Assembly (NCBI GenBank): GCA_008921705.1
Contig: VFFE01006593.1
Span: forward strand, 62,001 to 126,000
Direction: 5' to 3'
From: Burhinus oedicnemus
Lineage: Eukaryota > Chordata > Aves > Charadriiformes > Burhinidae
DNA length: 64,000 nucleotides
Part shown: positions 1-13,400 of the stretch, in pieces
Numbering within the stretch: the first letter of the stretch is position 1
How the letters are laid out: each line of letters opens with the position of its first letter
Notes under the pieces: model-generated
Databases searched by the model: none
The model's input: the letters and a program-made list of their open reading frames with translations, nothing else
What the model was told of the DNA's origin: nothing
Program-made: the position numbers and the translations under genes

Positions 1-564
<564 letters not shown>

Positions 565-3500
565 CTGCAAATTTGGATTGCATCAATGTATCTTACAGGA
601 AAGGCAAAGTGAATCAACCTCGGGTGATGCTTACACCTGCCAGACTTACACAGTGGTAACAGGATCTTTTAAGAGGACACATTATGTTCACTTGGAGGCA
701 AGTACATACAAATATTTCTGCTGGAGGGATGTTAACTCTAGGCAAATCTTATTCTAACTGGTACCACTAGAACATTTGTGAGGGACAGCTGTTGCTGTAT
801 TGTACTGGATGGGATTTTTTTACAGATTTTTAACCTTTTTAGAGGGGAAAAAAGAATGACATGAAATACACAAATCCTGCTTGTAGCTCACATTTGAAAC
901 AGTGTTTAGATTGATAGAGTGTTACAAGACAGAAATTGAGTCTTCTTATTTAATTAGAAGTGAATTTTTATTACTTAATCAGAAGGAGAATTTGCAATAT
1001 AGCTGGTTAGCCTTAATTTCTTATGCTGTGGTCTGCTGCCATTTGTCTGCTGTGACAGTAGCTTAATTAACAGGGTGTTTGCTTATGTGATTTTGTTAAG
1101 CGTACTTTGTCTACTAAACTTGCTGCACAGCATGGTTAGGCACCTTGCAGTAGCCATCTGAGCCCTGCTGATTCCTGGACTTTCCCAGGTAACAAGATTG
1201 GGTATATGCTAATTTCATGTATTAGAAGGCCTAAAATGGACAATTTTAGAATAATACGGGGTCATTCAGACTGAAACTGAGACTGAATGTAAGCTTTATT
1301 GAAACTTGAACTGGTGGTTTCTGTTTAGTAATAACTTTACTGAGCAACTTTGTCATAAATTATTTGTTAATATTTCCTGTGCAATTTTTCTACCTTTATT
1401 TTAAGAATAAATTTGTTTCTTAATTCTTTTGAATGACTGTTAAAGGTGTGCTGGAGCAACTAGCCATAGTTCATGGATTTGGATTAATGCGTTCTTTCTC
1501 ATCTGCGGAGGTGTAAGTGACATTTCAGTGACAAGAGAAAAACTGTTTATTTGTTGGTATTTTAGTCTTCATTTATCTGCACTGCTTAACTAATGAGAGG
1601 TTACTTACTGTCACAGCTATACTGAGAGTTGTAGTACTCTGCTGTGCTATTTACTATTCAAGCTCATATTACTTGCCAATCACCGTTTGCGTTTCATTTG
1701 AAACATATAAAAAATGTATTTTGCACTGATAATGTTCCATATGCTTTTCCTAGTATTACTTGATTGTGTTGCAGGTATTTTCAAACACACACTCTCCATC
1801 TCTTGCTGGGGATTTTTTTTGATTAAAAACAATTTAGTTATCTATCTCCTTGAACACATCCATGCAAATAGTGTTGCTGCTTCAGGAGAGTCACAGATGT
1901 TGTTTTGCATTTTTTTATTTTTATTTTCTTCTTTACCTTTCCCAGTGCTTGCTATCATTTAAATCCTTCTTGACACCTCAGTGATTCCAGTGACAGCACC
2001 ATGGGAATATGTATAGAACTCTGAGTTGTTTTAATTTTATATATTGACATAATGAGTTTGTGTCTTATGATTTCAGTACATATCCTCAGAGTTCCTTACT
2101 GTAATAATCTGTGTTTCATTTCTCCCTGGGAACTTGAGGCATTTTCAAGAGTCTTATCTTCTCTTGTCTTGCTTGGTAGATGCCCCAAAGCACAGTTGCC
2201 CTAATTTCCTATTTTCTTTCTTTCCATCTTTTAAAAATTCTTTTTATTTTTTTTTTACCTAAAAACACCCTTCTGTAACTTCTTGCAACTACAGCAAGGT
2301 GTGAAGGAAAAGGGTAAGAAAAAAACCGTCAAAAATTAATATATATGAAAGATATAGTAATTTTTCCTATACTTGTTTGCTATATGAGGTAACATAGCAT
2401 TTACCCTTCTAAGCTGCTGCACAGATTAAAGCTGAATTCTGTAAACACCATAAAATTCAGTTTATACTGACATATACAGCTGCCTGAATATTGCTTATAA
2501 AAACTTCAAAACTTCACTGGTTTTATTTATACATAAGTGAAAAATGTGCTTTCCACAATCAACAAATATTTTTGGTTTATTTTGAAAAATAGTTCTCCAT
2601 ATAAGATAAAAATGAAATTGAATAATTGAATTGAGAAATCTGTGGAAGGCTGTGGTCTCAGGGACGTGTTGCAACTGAAGTTACAGAAGAAAAGGTTTTT
2701 TTACTTGTAGGCCAAAATGATTCCTGAAGTGCTGCAGAAACATTTCTTCTTTGTAAAGTCTCTTTTACAGAGAAGTTGTACTATTTCTTTTTTTTTTTTA
2801 AAGGAATAGAAGTAAAATGAAGTGACATTCCATGTGTGTTTTTTCCCCTCGTCCTCTGCTGAAACTAGAGCACAAAATAGAGGTGTTCAGGTCAATATGA
2901 AGTTCAGACGTTTTTGTTTCGTTTTGTTTTTTTTCTTCAAGCTGTTCCTTAAAATGATCATTTGAATCTGCCTACATAAAAGGCACAGGAGCCAAGGATT
3001 CAACCAAGAAGTGGCTTGACAGTGAATGAAAAAGAAGAAATAAAAGAACATAGAAAACTTACCAGTCTAGAGATAGAGTGCTTAAAGCGACTGTTCCTGG
3101 TGCTGGAGACCATGTTTGGATCCCTTGTGTTGTCTCTTAGTTGCCATAACCGTGCAAGTTCAGGGACTGATGAGTAAATGACATCCCTGGAGATGAGGAG
3201 ATGTGACTTCCCCTTTCAAGTTGAGGGAGGAGCAGTTGCAGCTATTTTTGGCTACAGTCTAGTGGGCTTTACTGAATTACTCAGCAGTTTCTTGAATCCA
3301 ATTGTGGTATGTGAAGACTGTAACAAAATGGAGATCTGAATATGGACTAAAGAAAAAAGTTTCTACCTGCAGATCACTGCAAATTAAATTTTTTCTCTTG
3401 CTTGCTGTTACTTTAGTTTTGGGTTGGTTTTCCTGGGCATGTAGGCAGGGTTGGGTTTTTTTGCTTTATACGTTTTGAAAATTTCACTTTTTTTAACAGT

Positions 3501-4317
3501 GACTACTTTTCTGACCTTTATGATCAGCTGCCATTGAAGAGTCTGTGTATACAATGTAGTAATTTATTTCTGTAAAGCATCTGGTAGCATATGATACGTA
3601 CTGATTTTGTTGTTTTTAAATGATGAAGCAAATGTAAGATTTATTCCATGTTGGTGTATGCTGCATACATATGAAGAGATCCTTTATAAACATACCAGTT
3701 CTGCAGATTTCAGTTTCTTGTCCTTTTTTCTTTTCTCTGAATTTACTCACCGCATCACCACCACAGAGGTCAGTACCGTTCTCATTTTCTGAGAAGAGGT
3801 TGATTATTGAGCAGATAATGCAGCAACAGACCAGAACAAGCATTGCTTACTAACTGGCTTGCTCATTACTTCAAGTACTCTGTAATGCCATCACATTCTA
3901 GCTGATGGGTATGTTCAGGTGCTGCCAGCCCCCATTTGGTTCTGGGTGCTGTGGAACACCCCTGGGTAAGTGATGCTTTACAGCTTGGCACTTTGGGATT
4001 TGAAAACTCAAGACTCAACTGTGCTGTTATTGCTATAATTTTGAAGAGTCGTTCACAGAGCTGATCATGAATCTTGTAAGGGAGCCTGAACTTGGAGAAT
4101 CAAATTATTTTGAGTGGAGCTCAACTTCTTTCTCATAAAAATGAAAAAGATTGTAGAGCTTGTTTTAAAAGGAAGTCTCAAAAAACTTCTGTGTTAACTT
4201 ACAAGGAGAAATGAAGCCAAATTTCTAATTATTTTACATACTAAATTAGCATCAAAGAACTATTTTTGAGATGTGGTACACAATAGGAATTGCTCTTCCA
4301 GTCTGTCAAATTTGTAA
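565..4317 (+). other. MFSD9 3' UTR and downstream AT-rich flank
   Basis: No open frame here resembles a known protein. The proximal part should be the MFSD9 3' UTR. One AATAAA at 1406-1411, about 840 bases after the stop, is a plausible cleavage signal, but the real end cannot be fixed without transcript data. The rest is AT-rich sequence with T runs (for example around 2250 and 2790) and no repeat that I recognise up to the CR1 element at 4.32 kb. Confidence 0.5.
1406..1411 (+). promoter_or_regulatory. candidate MFSD9 polyadenylation signal AATAAA
   Basis: Canonical hexamer on the MFSD9 strand, about 840 bases after the stop codon and followed by T-rich sequence. It is only a candidate: similar hexamers arise by chance in such AT-rich DNA. 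Confidence 0.3.
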
Positions 4318-5418
4318 TCATAGATTCACAGAATGGGTAGAGTTGGAAGGGACCTTAAAGATCATCTAGTTCCAATCCCCCTGCCATGGGCAGGGACACC
4401 TTCTGCTAGACCTGGTTGCTCAAAGCCCCATCCAGCCTGGCCTTGAACACTTTCGGGGGGGGGGCCCACAGCTTCCCTGGGCAGCCTGTTCCAGTGCCTC
4501 ACCACCCTCACAGTAAAGAATTTCTTCCTAATATGTAATCTAAATCTACCCTCTTTCAGTTTAAAACCATTACCCCTCATCCTATCACTGCACTCCCTGA
4601 TAAAGAGTCCCTCCCCATCTTTCCTGTAGGCCCCTTTCAGATACCGGAAGGCTGCTACAAGGTCTCCCTGGAGCCTTCTCTTCTCCAGGCTGAACAACCC
4701 CAACTCTCTCAGCCTGTCCTCATAACAGAGGTGCTCCAGCCCCCTCATCATCTTCATGGCCCTCCTCTGGACCCGCTCCAACATCTCCACATCCTTCTTA
4801 CGGTGGGGGCCCCAGAGCTGGACGCAGGTGGGGCTCACGAGAGCAGAGTAGAGGGGCAGAATCACCCCCCTCAATCTGTTGGCCACACTTCTTTTGATGC
4901 AGCCCAGGATACAGTTGGCCCTCTGGGCTGTGAGTGCACATCACCAGCTCATGCCGAGCTTCTCATCCACCAGCACCCCCAAGTCCTTCTCCTCAGGGCT
5001 GCTCTCAATCCATTCTCCAGCCAGCCTGTATTTGTGCATGGGATTGCCCAGGCCCATATGCAGGACCTTGCACTTGGCCTTGCTAGACTTCATGAGGTTT
5101 GCACAGGCCCACCTCTCAAGCCTGTCCAGGTCCCTCTGGATGGCATCCCTTGCCTCCAGCGTGCCGACCGCACGACACAGCTTGGTGTCGTCAGCAAAGC
5201 TGATGAGAGTGCACTCAATCCCACTGTCCATGTCATCGACAAAGATGTTAAACAGCACCAGTCTCGGTACCAGCCCCTGAGGAATGCTACTCGTCACTGG
5301 TCACCACTTGGATATCGAGCCCTTGACTGCAACTCTTTGAGTGCGGCCATCCAGCCAATGCCTTATCCACCAAGTGGTCCATCTATGAAATCGATGTCTC
5401 TCCAATTTAGAGACAATA
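4318..5418 (-). mobile_element. CR1 LINE, 5'-truncated, with ORF2 reverse transcriptase remnant
   Basis: On the - strand this reads as the 3' third of a chicken-repeat-1 non-LTR retrotransposon. The element's 3' end lies at the low coordinate, where the + strand has the typical reverse complement (tagattcacagaatgg, then ttggaagggacctt). Broken ORF2 remains. One piece (4941-5297) carries the reverse transcriptase palm motif FADDTKL (about 5178-5198) and the downstream GVLVDEKLG segment. A second piece (4362-4886) carries the distal motifs LERVQRRA and [20 protein letters not shown] and ends with a diverged tail. The frame breaks between the pieces, and the usual spacer before CVQLWGP is shortened. 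Truncation near 5418 reflects incomplete reverse transcription, normal for CR1. It is not expected to be active. Confidence 0.93.
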
Positions 5419-8001
5419 AATAGGAGGTCTTAGATATGAAAAATACATGAAGTAGCGCTAGGTATGCCTTTACTTTTTTGTGGCAAAAAATTACTTTTTG
5501 AAACAAAACCTATGGCAATTAGGGTGTTGTTGTAACTCAGAAATCACAGATTTAAACCTGACCACATTTCAGATCATGAACCAGTGAGACTCACCCAGGC
5601 AGTGTAACTATTGCTTTCCCTTCTGCAATCTTAGTCCCCCATATTCTGTCAAATCTCACAGAATAAAAAGGCTTCCAAAGCACGTCAGTGCTGTACAGGA
5701 ACTGCACTGGTGTTTGCTGACTTGGGAGAGGAATGATGCTAACTCAATCTCCCATCGTGTTGTCCTATTAGAAGATCTGTCTACCACCTGCAAGAAGAAT
5801 TCTTCTGATGGGTAAGATTCTCAAGCGCTCTCTCCTTTCCCCACTCCTGCTCCTCCCAGGAGTATCCAAGAGGGACAATTTTCAGCCCCAACTTTGATTA
5901 ACTCCCATAAGCTACGGTTCGTTCAACTATTCAGGGGAGAATGCTGCCATGCTTTTTTTTTTAATGTCGTGGTTTAACCCCATTTAGCTGTCCATCTAAG
6001 AAACAGGCCAAGAGGGAGATGAAACTCTTTGTCTTGAAAGTTGTTCACACAACTGACAGTGTCAAGCACAGCTGCAGGTTCATCTAGAAAGTGCAAGTTA
6101 TATCATGATCTGCTAAAATGAGGGATAAAAAAGGGGTGTTAGTCCTCCTATCTCTCCCGGATTTTAATTGCACCTGAATCAGGCAGTCCATGGCTTCTCT
6201 CTCTATGGTGTCCTAAAGCAGTTCCTCCTTCTCATGCTTGGACTTGATACTCCCTCCATCCAGAAAACATTCTGGCCTGAGCCTCCAATCTATTGTTGGC
6301 CTGACTGGGGCTGTGTATTGCAGATGCTGTGTTTTAAGCATATTCACAAGCATATTTTCATAGGATCAGAGCTCTTGTAGTACAAAAAGCATTCCTCCAG
6401 CCAATTTCAAAATCCTTCATCTTTTCTTCAGGAGATGGGGGATGTTGGCAGAACTTAGACAATTTTGGAAATGGTGACCAGCTGAAGCATTTCTTGAAGT
6501 GTCAGCCTTAAAATGTTGCTGGTGTCTGGAATTGGTGGACTTGGCATCTCTTGAAAAAGTGCATGCAGGGTGCAGTGTGTTTGCTCCAAGAGACCCCAAG
6601 ATATTCTTCATAACAGAATGAGTGTTGTTTTGGCTGCATTTTTAACTTTGTTTCTCTGTGTGATTTCTATGTGGCTTCAATGGAGATGGATATTCTCAAG
6701 TTTCTAAATTGTTATGCAGAATGGTTTTCTTCTGTTGAACACCTGGGGTTTCAGTGGAGCTTGCATTATACTTTGGTACCAACTAGGACAGCCCTTAAAA
6801 TTTTGCCTTTTATGGCAAATTATTCTCATTTTTCTCTTTCAAATATCTGCTTAAAACAGATAACTGGATGTCCATCTACTCTCTAGCCCTTGCTATACCT
6901 ACTTTCTTATCCCATTTACTTTCAATTTACAGGCTGCCCAGCAGCTGAAAAGGGAAATTCCCATAAAACCTTAATTCAGAGTGTAACATATATATTTTCC
7001 TACTGTCCCTAAAACTGGACAACTGTGCATTGTTCTTCCTCACCAAGGCAGTAAAATATCAATACTACAGCGTGTACTGGGGAGTCCATCTGGAAGCAAA
7101 AAAACCTGTATGTAGGTTTCACAAGTTTCCCAGTCACTGTATATGGTTTCTTGAAAAAGTGGAAAACGTGTCCCCAGTCAATACATGACTTTCCCCATCA
7201 GATGGTGCTCGAGGACAGATTTAGTGGGCATTTCATTCCCCAGCAGACAAAGTGATACAACATGAAGGAAAAGTCTCCTCTGCAAGCTAGAGGGGCCTTT
7301 TAGAAAGATCAAAAAGTGCTACTGAACCTTTTTCACCTTTGCAGTAAAAAAAAAAAAAAGATAGGGAAAGGCAAACCTCTGACCCAAACCAGAGCAAGAA
7401 TTGAATGAGAAGGGCTACCTGAGACACAGACTGTGTCACCTGCTGCTGTCATTGCTACTGAAAAGAACAACCAGGATAGTTCCTAGAGGTGGTGAAGGTC
7501 TGACCCAGCAGTAGCAGAGAAGAGCCTCAAAAGGGTGGGAGGAGTGGGGAAGGGAGAGAGCACTTGCAAGGAGACAGAGTTCCAGGAGACTCGTGATTCT
7601 GCTTCACAGTGTAACCATGCTGGAGATCTGTCTTGATGCTTGTCTTCCATGGATCTCAAAGTGCTTTGGAAAGGTAACAGCATGCTAGCATGTTTTGAAG
7701 CACCAAGAGCTTAAGACCGTATTTCATAAAAGCAACCTCCAATTCGATGTGTTTGTACTATGGGACACCCATTTTAAGTACCAATGATCTGAGCATGCAC
7801 CATACTACTGGACAACCAGCAGAGCAGCAAGGTTCCTGAAACCTGCATTCATTATTTAAAATTGTGCCATAAAAAATGACAACCATTTGGAAAAAAAAGG
7901 CAGCTTTCCCCAGATACAAGCCAACTGCTTGGTCATTACTAGCACGTGGAAGAGAAATCTCCACAGGGAGTAACCTAAATGTTGATGTGCAACATTTCAC
8001 A

Positions 8002-8015
8002 TTTATTTATTTATT
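8002..8015 (-). promoter_or_regulatory. candidate SLC9A2 polyadenylation signals (overlapping AATAAA)
   Basis: Three overlapping TTTATT on the + strand (8002-8007, 8006-8011, 8010-8015) read as AATAAATAAATAAA on the gene strand, about 2.1 kb after the stop. Single hexamers closer to the stop, at 9615-9620 and at 10091-10096 (only about 26 bases after the stop), are alternatives. The 3' end is therefore uncertain. Confidence 0.3.
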
Positions 8016-9092
8016 GGTCAAATTTCAGATGAGCCTGACATAAAACACCTAATCTAAACAGTCCGATCTCCAAGGAGGATGTGGTTTCAAAACTGAAATC
8101 CAAAATCAAGGCTCCTCTCTTATTCAAACATGATCCCAGTAATTCAGTAACAGAGTACCTGCTGGCAATTTTACTGATGAAACATATTTTCCTGTTGAAA
8201 GACAAATTCAAATTTGTTTTTAAAGCTTGCTGGCTTTGTTTGAACCCAGTTTCATTTCCAAACAGGAGATGATCATCGAAGGATAGCTAAGTATTGCCTT
8301 CCAGAAAAATTGTCTTTTGAGAATAGCTGTGAATATTTGACTGAGATTTCTAGGGTTTACATAGCCATCCCTCTGCAGCTTAGACTTTGCTTTTGACACA
8401 CAGCAGAAACTTCCATAGCTGGAATAGAGGAAAAAGACTAAAACACCTGTGCCAATAAAAGAGTTTAGGAAGGCTTGACATTTCAAATACATACATGAAA
8501 TAAATACTTTGGAAAAGCTGTTAGAAGGAAAGTCTTAATCCCCACTTATCAAACTGATTTGTCAACCCCACCCATGAACCTTTGAAAGAAATCTACCCTG
8601 TGATTTTAAAAGGAAATTCTGATTTTTAATAGTTCTTTCAAAACAAGCTTAAATAAAAAAAATTAATCTTATTGCCCACAGATTTAGAAATGTGCTAACG
8701 AAAAAGAAAAGTTACAATTTCACAGTGTACATTCTTCAATTAAAGTTATCAATCTTGTAACAAGTAGAATGAAAATGATTTCTGCATTGTGCTGAAATGT
8801 GTATCTGTGCTAAAGCAAGCTCAAAACTTAAGACAGATTAAGTGGGATAGAAAGTGCAAATTCCTGAGAGCTACAGTTAAATATAATTTATTTTAATGGA
8901 CCCTCCCTTCCCCTATGCACTCAAATGGCAGCCATTTATGCTGGGATGAAGAAGTCCGTGTTTCTTATGGGTGTTACTAAGGTGCACAGTGACTTCAACT
9001 TATTCCAGGACCCCGCTGTGCTACTTTTCTGTACAAACAAATTAGATGGAACATTTTTGTTCCTTGGAGTGCATAGCTCAGACAAAGAAAAG

Positions 9093-9220
9093 ATTATCTT
9101 TCCGCTTTTACAGATGAGGAAACAAAAGTAAAACAAGTTGACCAGGGTCACAAGCACGAGTGAATGAGCTTTCTTGAGTCTCAGTGGTCCCTGACTCAAA
9201 CAGGAGACTGCTTGCTTTGT
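9093..9220 (+). repeat. MIR-like ancient SINE relic
   Basis: The stretch ttttacagatgaggaaac, followed by a degraded 'ggtcacaagc...gagtgaatgagct' segment, matches the order of the 3' half of the MIR consensus as I remember it. Degenerate, as expected for an amniote-wide relic. It would lie antisense within the SLC9A2 3' UTR or flank. Confidence 0.6.
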
Positions 9221-10121
9221 CTATGTGCAGCGCTCTGCAACTATTCTACTGCTGTGTTTGCACTGCAACTGAGAAACTAAGGTGCAAAAAGCAATTTTGA
9301 TTAAGAACGTTATTTATCCGCTTGAAGTTTTCTCTTTTTACGGCTTCTGGTGTCCTGCTAAGTGCTCTCAGCTCTTGTTGACATTAGTGAAAGTCAAGGT
9401 CATTCAGATTTCCCTTGGCGATTCTCAATACCTTTCAAAGGTTACATATTGCCAAAAATTCAGACAGTAAAAATTCAAGCTATTCAGGTCTTGTCTCTGT
9501 TGCAACTCCTCTCTATAAACTGTATTTGCAGTTCTGCTCCTACAGCTTGTTCCTTCTCTTCTTCCTCTTTTTCTGCATCACAGCTCTTCGAACAAACTGG
9601 GCTTCAGGAATATCTTTATTCTTCTTACAAAGTCTGTATAATAGGTGCATTGTGCAATTTTCAGTGTTACTCATATTAAAGCTCTGGTTCAAACAAGTAT
9701 TACTTGATCATAAATAAAATCTGAAATGATACAGAATTTAAGAACCCATTCCTCACCAGACTTTCAACAATGATTTTCAGTGGATAACTGGGTATTGAAC
9801 CTGCATGACTTGGTTCCACAAGAGATGATGTGATAAGGCACATTTCCATCCTATCTTAATAGTGGAAATAATGTAATTAAAGCATTGCCATAAGTTATTT
9901 ATAAAAGAGATTTTTTTTTTTTTATGTCTTCAGCTTTGCAACTGTTCCAGTATTCCTTTCACTTAGTTAATGGCATTGACTTTACCCAAATGGAAGTGGT
10001 TAAATCCACATTGAGGCTTGGTTGGTTTGTTTTTAATGGATCCCACAGGCTGATCAGATAGTTTAGAATCCTAATTCAACACGTCCATGGTTTATTACCA
10101 ATAGTTCTCTTTTTGCTATGA

Positions 10122-10492
10122 TCAGTATGGCTGGTTCTCAGGCTTATTTCTCTGCCTTTCCCCTTGTGATGCCTGCCTAACTAACCGTGGTGGTGGCATA
10201 GGTCTTGCCGACCCGTGGTCTGCAGACAAATCTTCCCTGCTTAAAGTGCCAAATCTTGGTCTCGTCAGCAGTGGCTGCCTGAACCCGATGGATGGCTGAG
10301 GCAAGGTGCTCGGCTCCTGCTGCTCTCCTCGTCCATCCTGGCTCCTGTCAACTTCGTTCTTCCACTCCACCCTAAAATCAGGTGGTGGCCTCTGCTGTCT
10401 CAGTCTCTGGTCTCTCAGGATTTTCCCTGCTCTGGGTCTTAGATTGAGCACTGTGGTAGTGGCATCCATTTCAGAGTCACTGCTGTCACCCA
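10122..10492 (-). CDS. SLC9A2: SLC9A2 coding exon 12 (last), C-terminal tail
   Basis: Encodes residues 687-808 and the TGA stop at 10124-10122, plus two bases of split Val686. The acceptor AACAG lies at 10497-10493. It begins with the acidic [10 protein letters not shown] segment, continues through [10 protein letters not shown] and VEWKNEVD, which are conserved in NHE2 tails, and ends with the proline motif PMPPPRLVR and a basic hydrophilic end. NHE2-specific sequence here separates the gene from its paralogues. Confidence 0.95.
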
Positions 10493-13400
10493 CTGTTAAT
10501 TGAAAACAAAATCAAAATTTTAGGTGCAAAATGTTTCCGTTTCAGGAATATTTGAGTAACAGCACACTGAGCACTTGCAGGCATGGAAGAAAGTTTCCCT
10601 GTGTTTCCCAAAATCAATGCTTTCTGATTAGACCAAGTAATAGACACTTAGCTCTGCCAGGACAGAGAACAGATTTGAATTGCAAACATCCCTCCCCTCA
10701 AAACCATGATTTTTAGGAAGTCCCCACTCAGCTGCTCCTTAATCACTGAGTGCCCTCCTCTTTGAATTGACATTTCCCCATTTCTGGCTCTGGACATGGA
10801 AAAATCTGACCCTCTCTGAGCTACTTGGGGTCTAGTCCCTGCTTATGTCCAAGCAGGATACAGATACGAGATTTCTCACACTCACATCCCATGAAATCTA
10901 ATCTGAGAGGCATTTCCAGAGCACAACATGTACAAGGGCTCTAGAAACTTGACTTCGGAAAAGGAGCATCAATACTGCACCACGCAAAGGATCTCCCAAG
11001 GTCAATGTACAGATGGGAGGAAACATCCCCTCCTTAATACGCCTGAATGTAAGATATCAAAGAAAATCCACAGGGCAAATCTCACAGGTAGCAAGTGCTG
11101 CAGACTCCTTCACCCCCTCACAGTAAGGCAGAAAACGGTCAAGGGAAAGTTGGCATAATCATTCAGGGAATATTCTTAAATGATTGCTATCAGGTAAAGC
11201 AAGCTGGAAAGATTCTGGATGTGTACATGTGCATATATTTTCCCCAGCAGTCTTCTTTTAAATTGACTAAAATCTTCATCAAAACTTGCATGCTTCCATC
11301 ATTTGGTAATTATTTTAACAATCATTTATGAATGCCTCAGATTTGTTCTTAGACTTAAGTCAGATATGATGTTTTAAATATATCAAAGCAAAGAACTATG
11401 TATTGTGCAACTGTCATAAGAACAACTTCCATTAGTAGCCTACATGCTATTTCTTTAAAAAAGGCGAGGAAGGGGTCAGCAAAATATATCACCACATAAT
11501 TGTCCATTCACCCAGACAATTATATATCAAGGAAGGTCTTCATCAGACTGTGTTTGCAGGCTTCTTCCCCCCTAAATATGTCAAATAATATATTTTTTGA
11601 CACTTGAATAATCTGGAGGCACATTTCGTCTTTAATTCTAGGTGACAGTAGGTGACCTCTGCAGACATAACTACAGAATAAAAGGCATCCTACATTCAGG
11701 AGAGCAAAGATGTAATTATTAAGAGACAAAACCATGGTCTATTGCTAAATTAATTTGGAAGAGTGGGAGACTAATTGGGGTGGGGATAAGGTCATTTTAT
11801 GGACTGTGCAGAGATTTAATCTTGCCAGCAAGAGATCTTGATGGTTGCTTGTTATGAAGGGGAATGCTCCCGAGCATGGTATAAGCACGGTAATGCAACT
11901 GGTAATAATCAAAAGTAATACACAGAATTGGGCAAAGTTTTCACATCAAATGGTTGTCTTCCTCCAGCTTTTTTATTTTTTTCTTAGAATTCAAGATCTG
12001 CAATATTTTATATTTGTGAGTTTAGGCAGGGGGGGAAAAAAAAAGACATTCTGGTTGTAAACCACAGCATTTTGAGAAGTTCTTAATGAGAACTATAAAC
12101 CAAATCTCATGTCCTCATTCTCCTCTCTGGTTTGGTTCTCAAAGCAGTGTCCTCTACCCTGACCCCCGTGAGAAAAGAAACCAAATAGCCTTATAATCCA
12201 AGAGGGAGATCTGGACATTATGGAATAAAGTCAAGGAGAATGAGCCATGGCAGAGTTTCTGGCGCAGAAGTGTTTCAGGCTGCTGCTTGCTCACATGAGG
12301 AGATGTGCTGGGAGGACAATGCCACTGCGACATTTGAACTGAGAAAGCCCCACAAGACTCTGCTTGCTCTACACTCAAATGCCTGCTTTAGGACCCATCA
12401 CTTTTAATGGCCTAAGACCCCTGTTAAATATCCAACACCCAGAAATATGCTATGAAGGTATTAACTCTAGAATGAAAAGCATGTGAACATAAACCATGTG
12501 GTATTTATTTGAAAATTAATATGCTGATTTCCCTATGTCATCCCTGGGAAAACTTTGCTTCTGCGTAGGCAAAATGAGTGCAGCACAGTAAGAGAGAGCA
12601 GAAAATTTGTCGTTACCTCTGGAAGATGTTTTATTTCTCACTCGTAGTTTCTCTGGGAGTTTAGTGTTTTTAGGAAGTGAAAGGAATCTTTTTGTATTTG
12701 CAGCAGCCTGTGCAAAGAAATATAAGAAATGTTAAGTTACTGCAGACTGAAGTACCTGCATAATGTATGTTAAGATACATGACTAAGGCTTGAACGGGTT
12801 TATGTAGCCGAACGGCTAGAGAGTAGTTTGGGATTAGCTAATACGTGATCTTTTACTACACACTCAAGTAAACGCCAATTGCTGGTTGAAGTCTCTGCTA
12901 ACTAAGGTAAAGACCGAGTAATCTCAAGAAGCTTAATCAAAGCAAAGCCTAGTGATATGACCTTTGAGATCAAAGTTAATATATGTATGCTCTCTAACCT
13001 CACCCTTACCTGTACAGGTTTTCCTAAGGAAGGCGAACGCTGCAAGCATGGCATCACTTCATACAACTCAAGTTTGCAGCTTTTTATTAGTCAGCTGCAA
13101 AAATTTGGTTGTGACTGAAGCTTGGGCACAAGAACTAATCTGTATTCTGATCCTGCAAGCGCTTTATACATATAAATGACTTTATACAGTTGACTAGTCA
13201 CAGTGAAGTTGATGGGGAAGTTAGGCACCAGCGTGATCATTTACCAATTCAGGGCATAAAACCCTTGTTTTCCCAGACTAAGCTCTAAAGACCCTGGGTG
13301 CAGAGCACACCTCATACTTCCTGGAACACAACAGGTACTTTCCAGGAAAGGTTGGTTTTTTTTAAAATTCAAAAATTTCTCAAAGGCATCCTTTGTTACA

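Larger units (their letters stand above)
5419..10121. other. intergenic DNA and probable SLC9A2 3' UTR
   Basis: No coding exon is recognisable between the CR1 element and the SLC9A2 stop codon. The right-hand part (at least from about 9.6 kb, perhaps from 8.0 kb) is probably SLC9A2 3' UTR. It also holds one MIR-like relic at 9.09-9.22 kb. Short open frames here have no family signature and are treated as chance. Confidence 0.5.

Noticed and set aside
4731..5423. 230-codon open frame on the + strand
   Set aside because: It is the antisense shadow of the CR1 ORF2 fragment, whose - strand carries the recognisable reverse transcriptase motifs.
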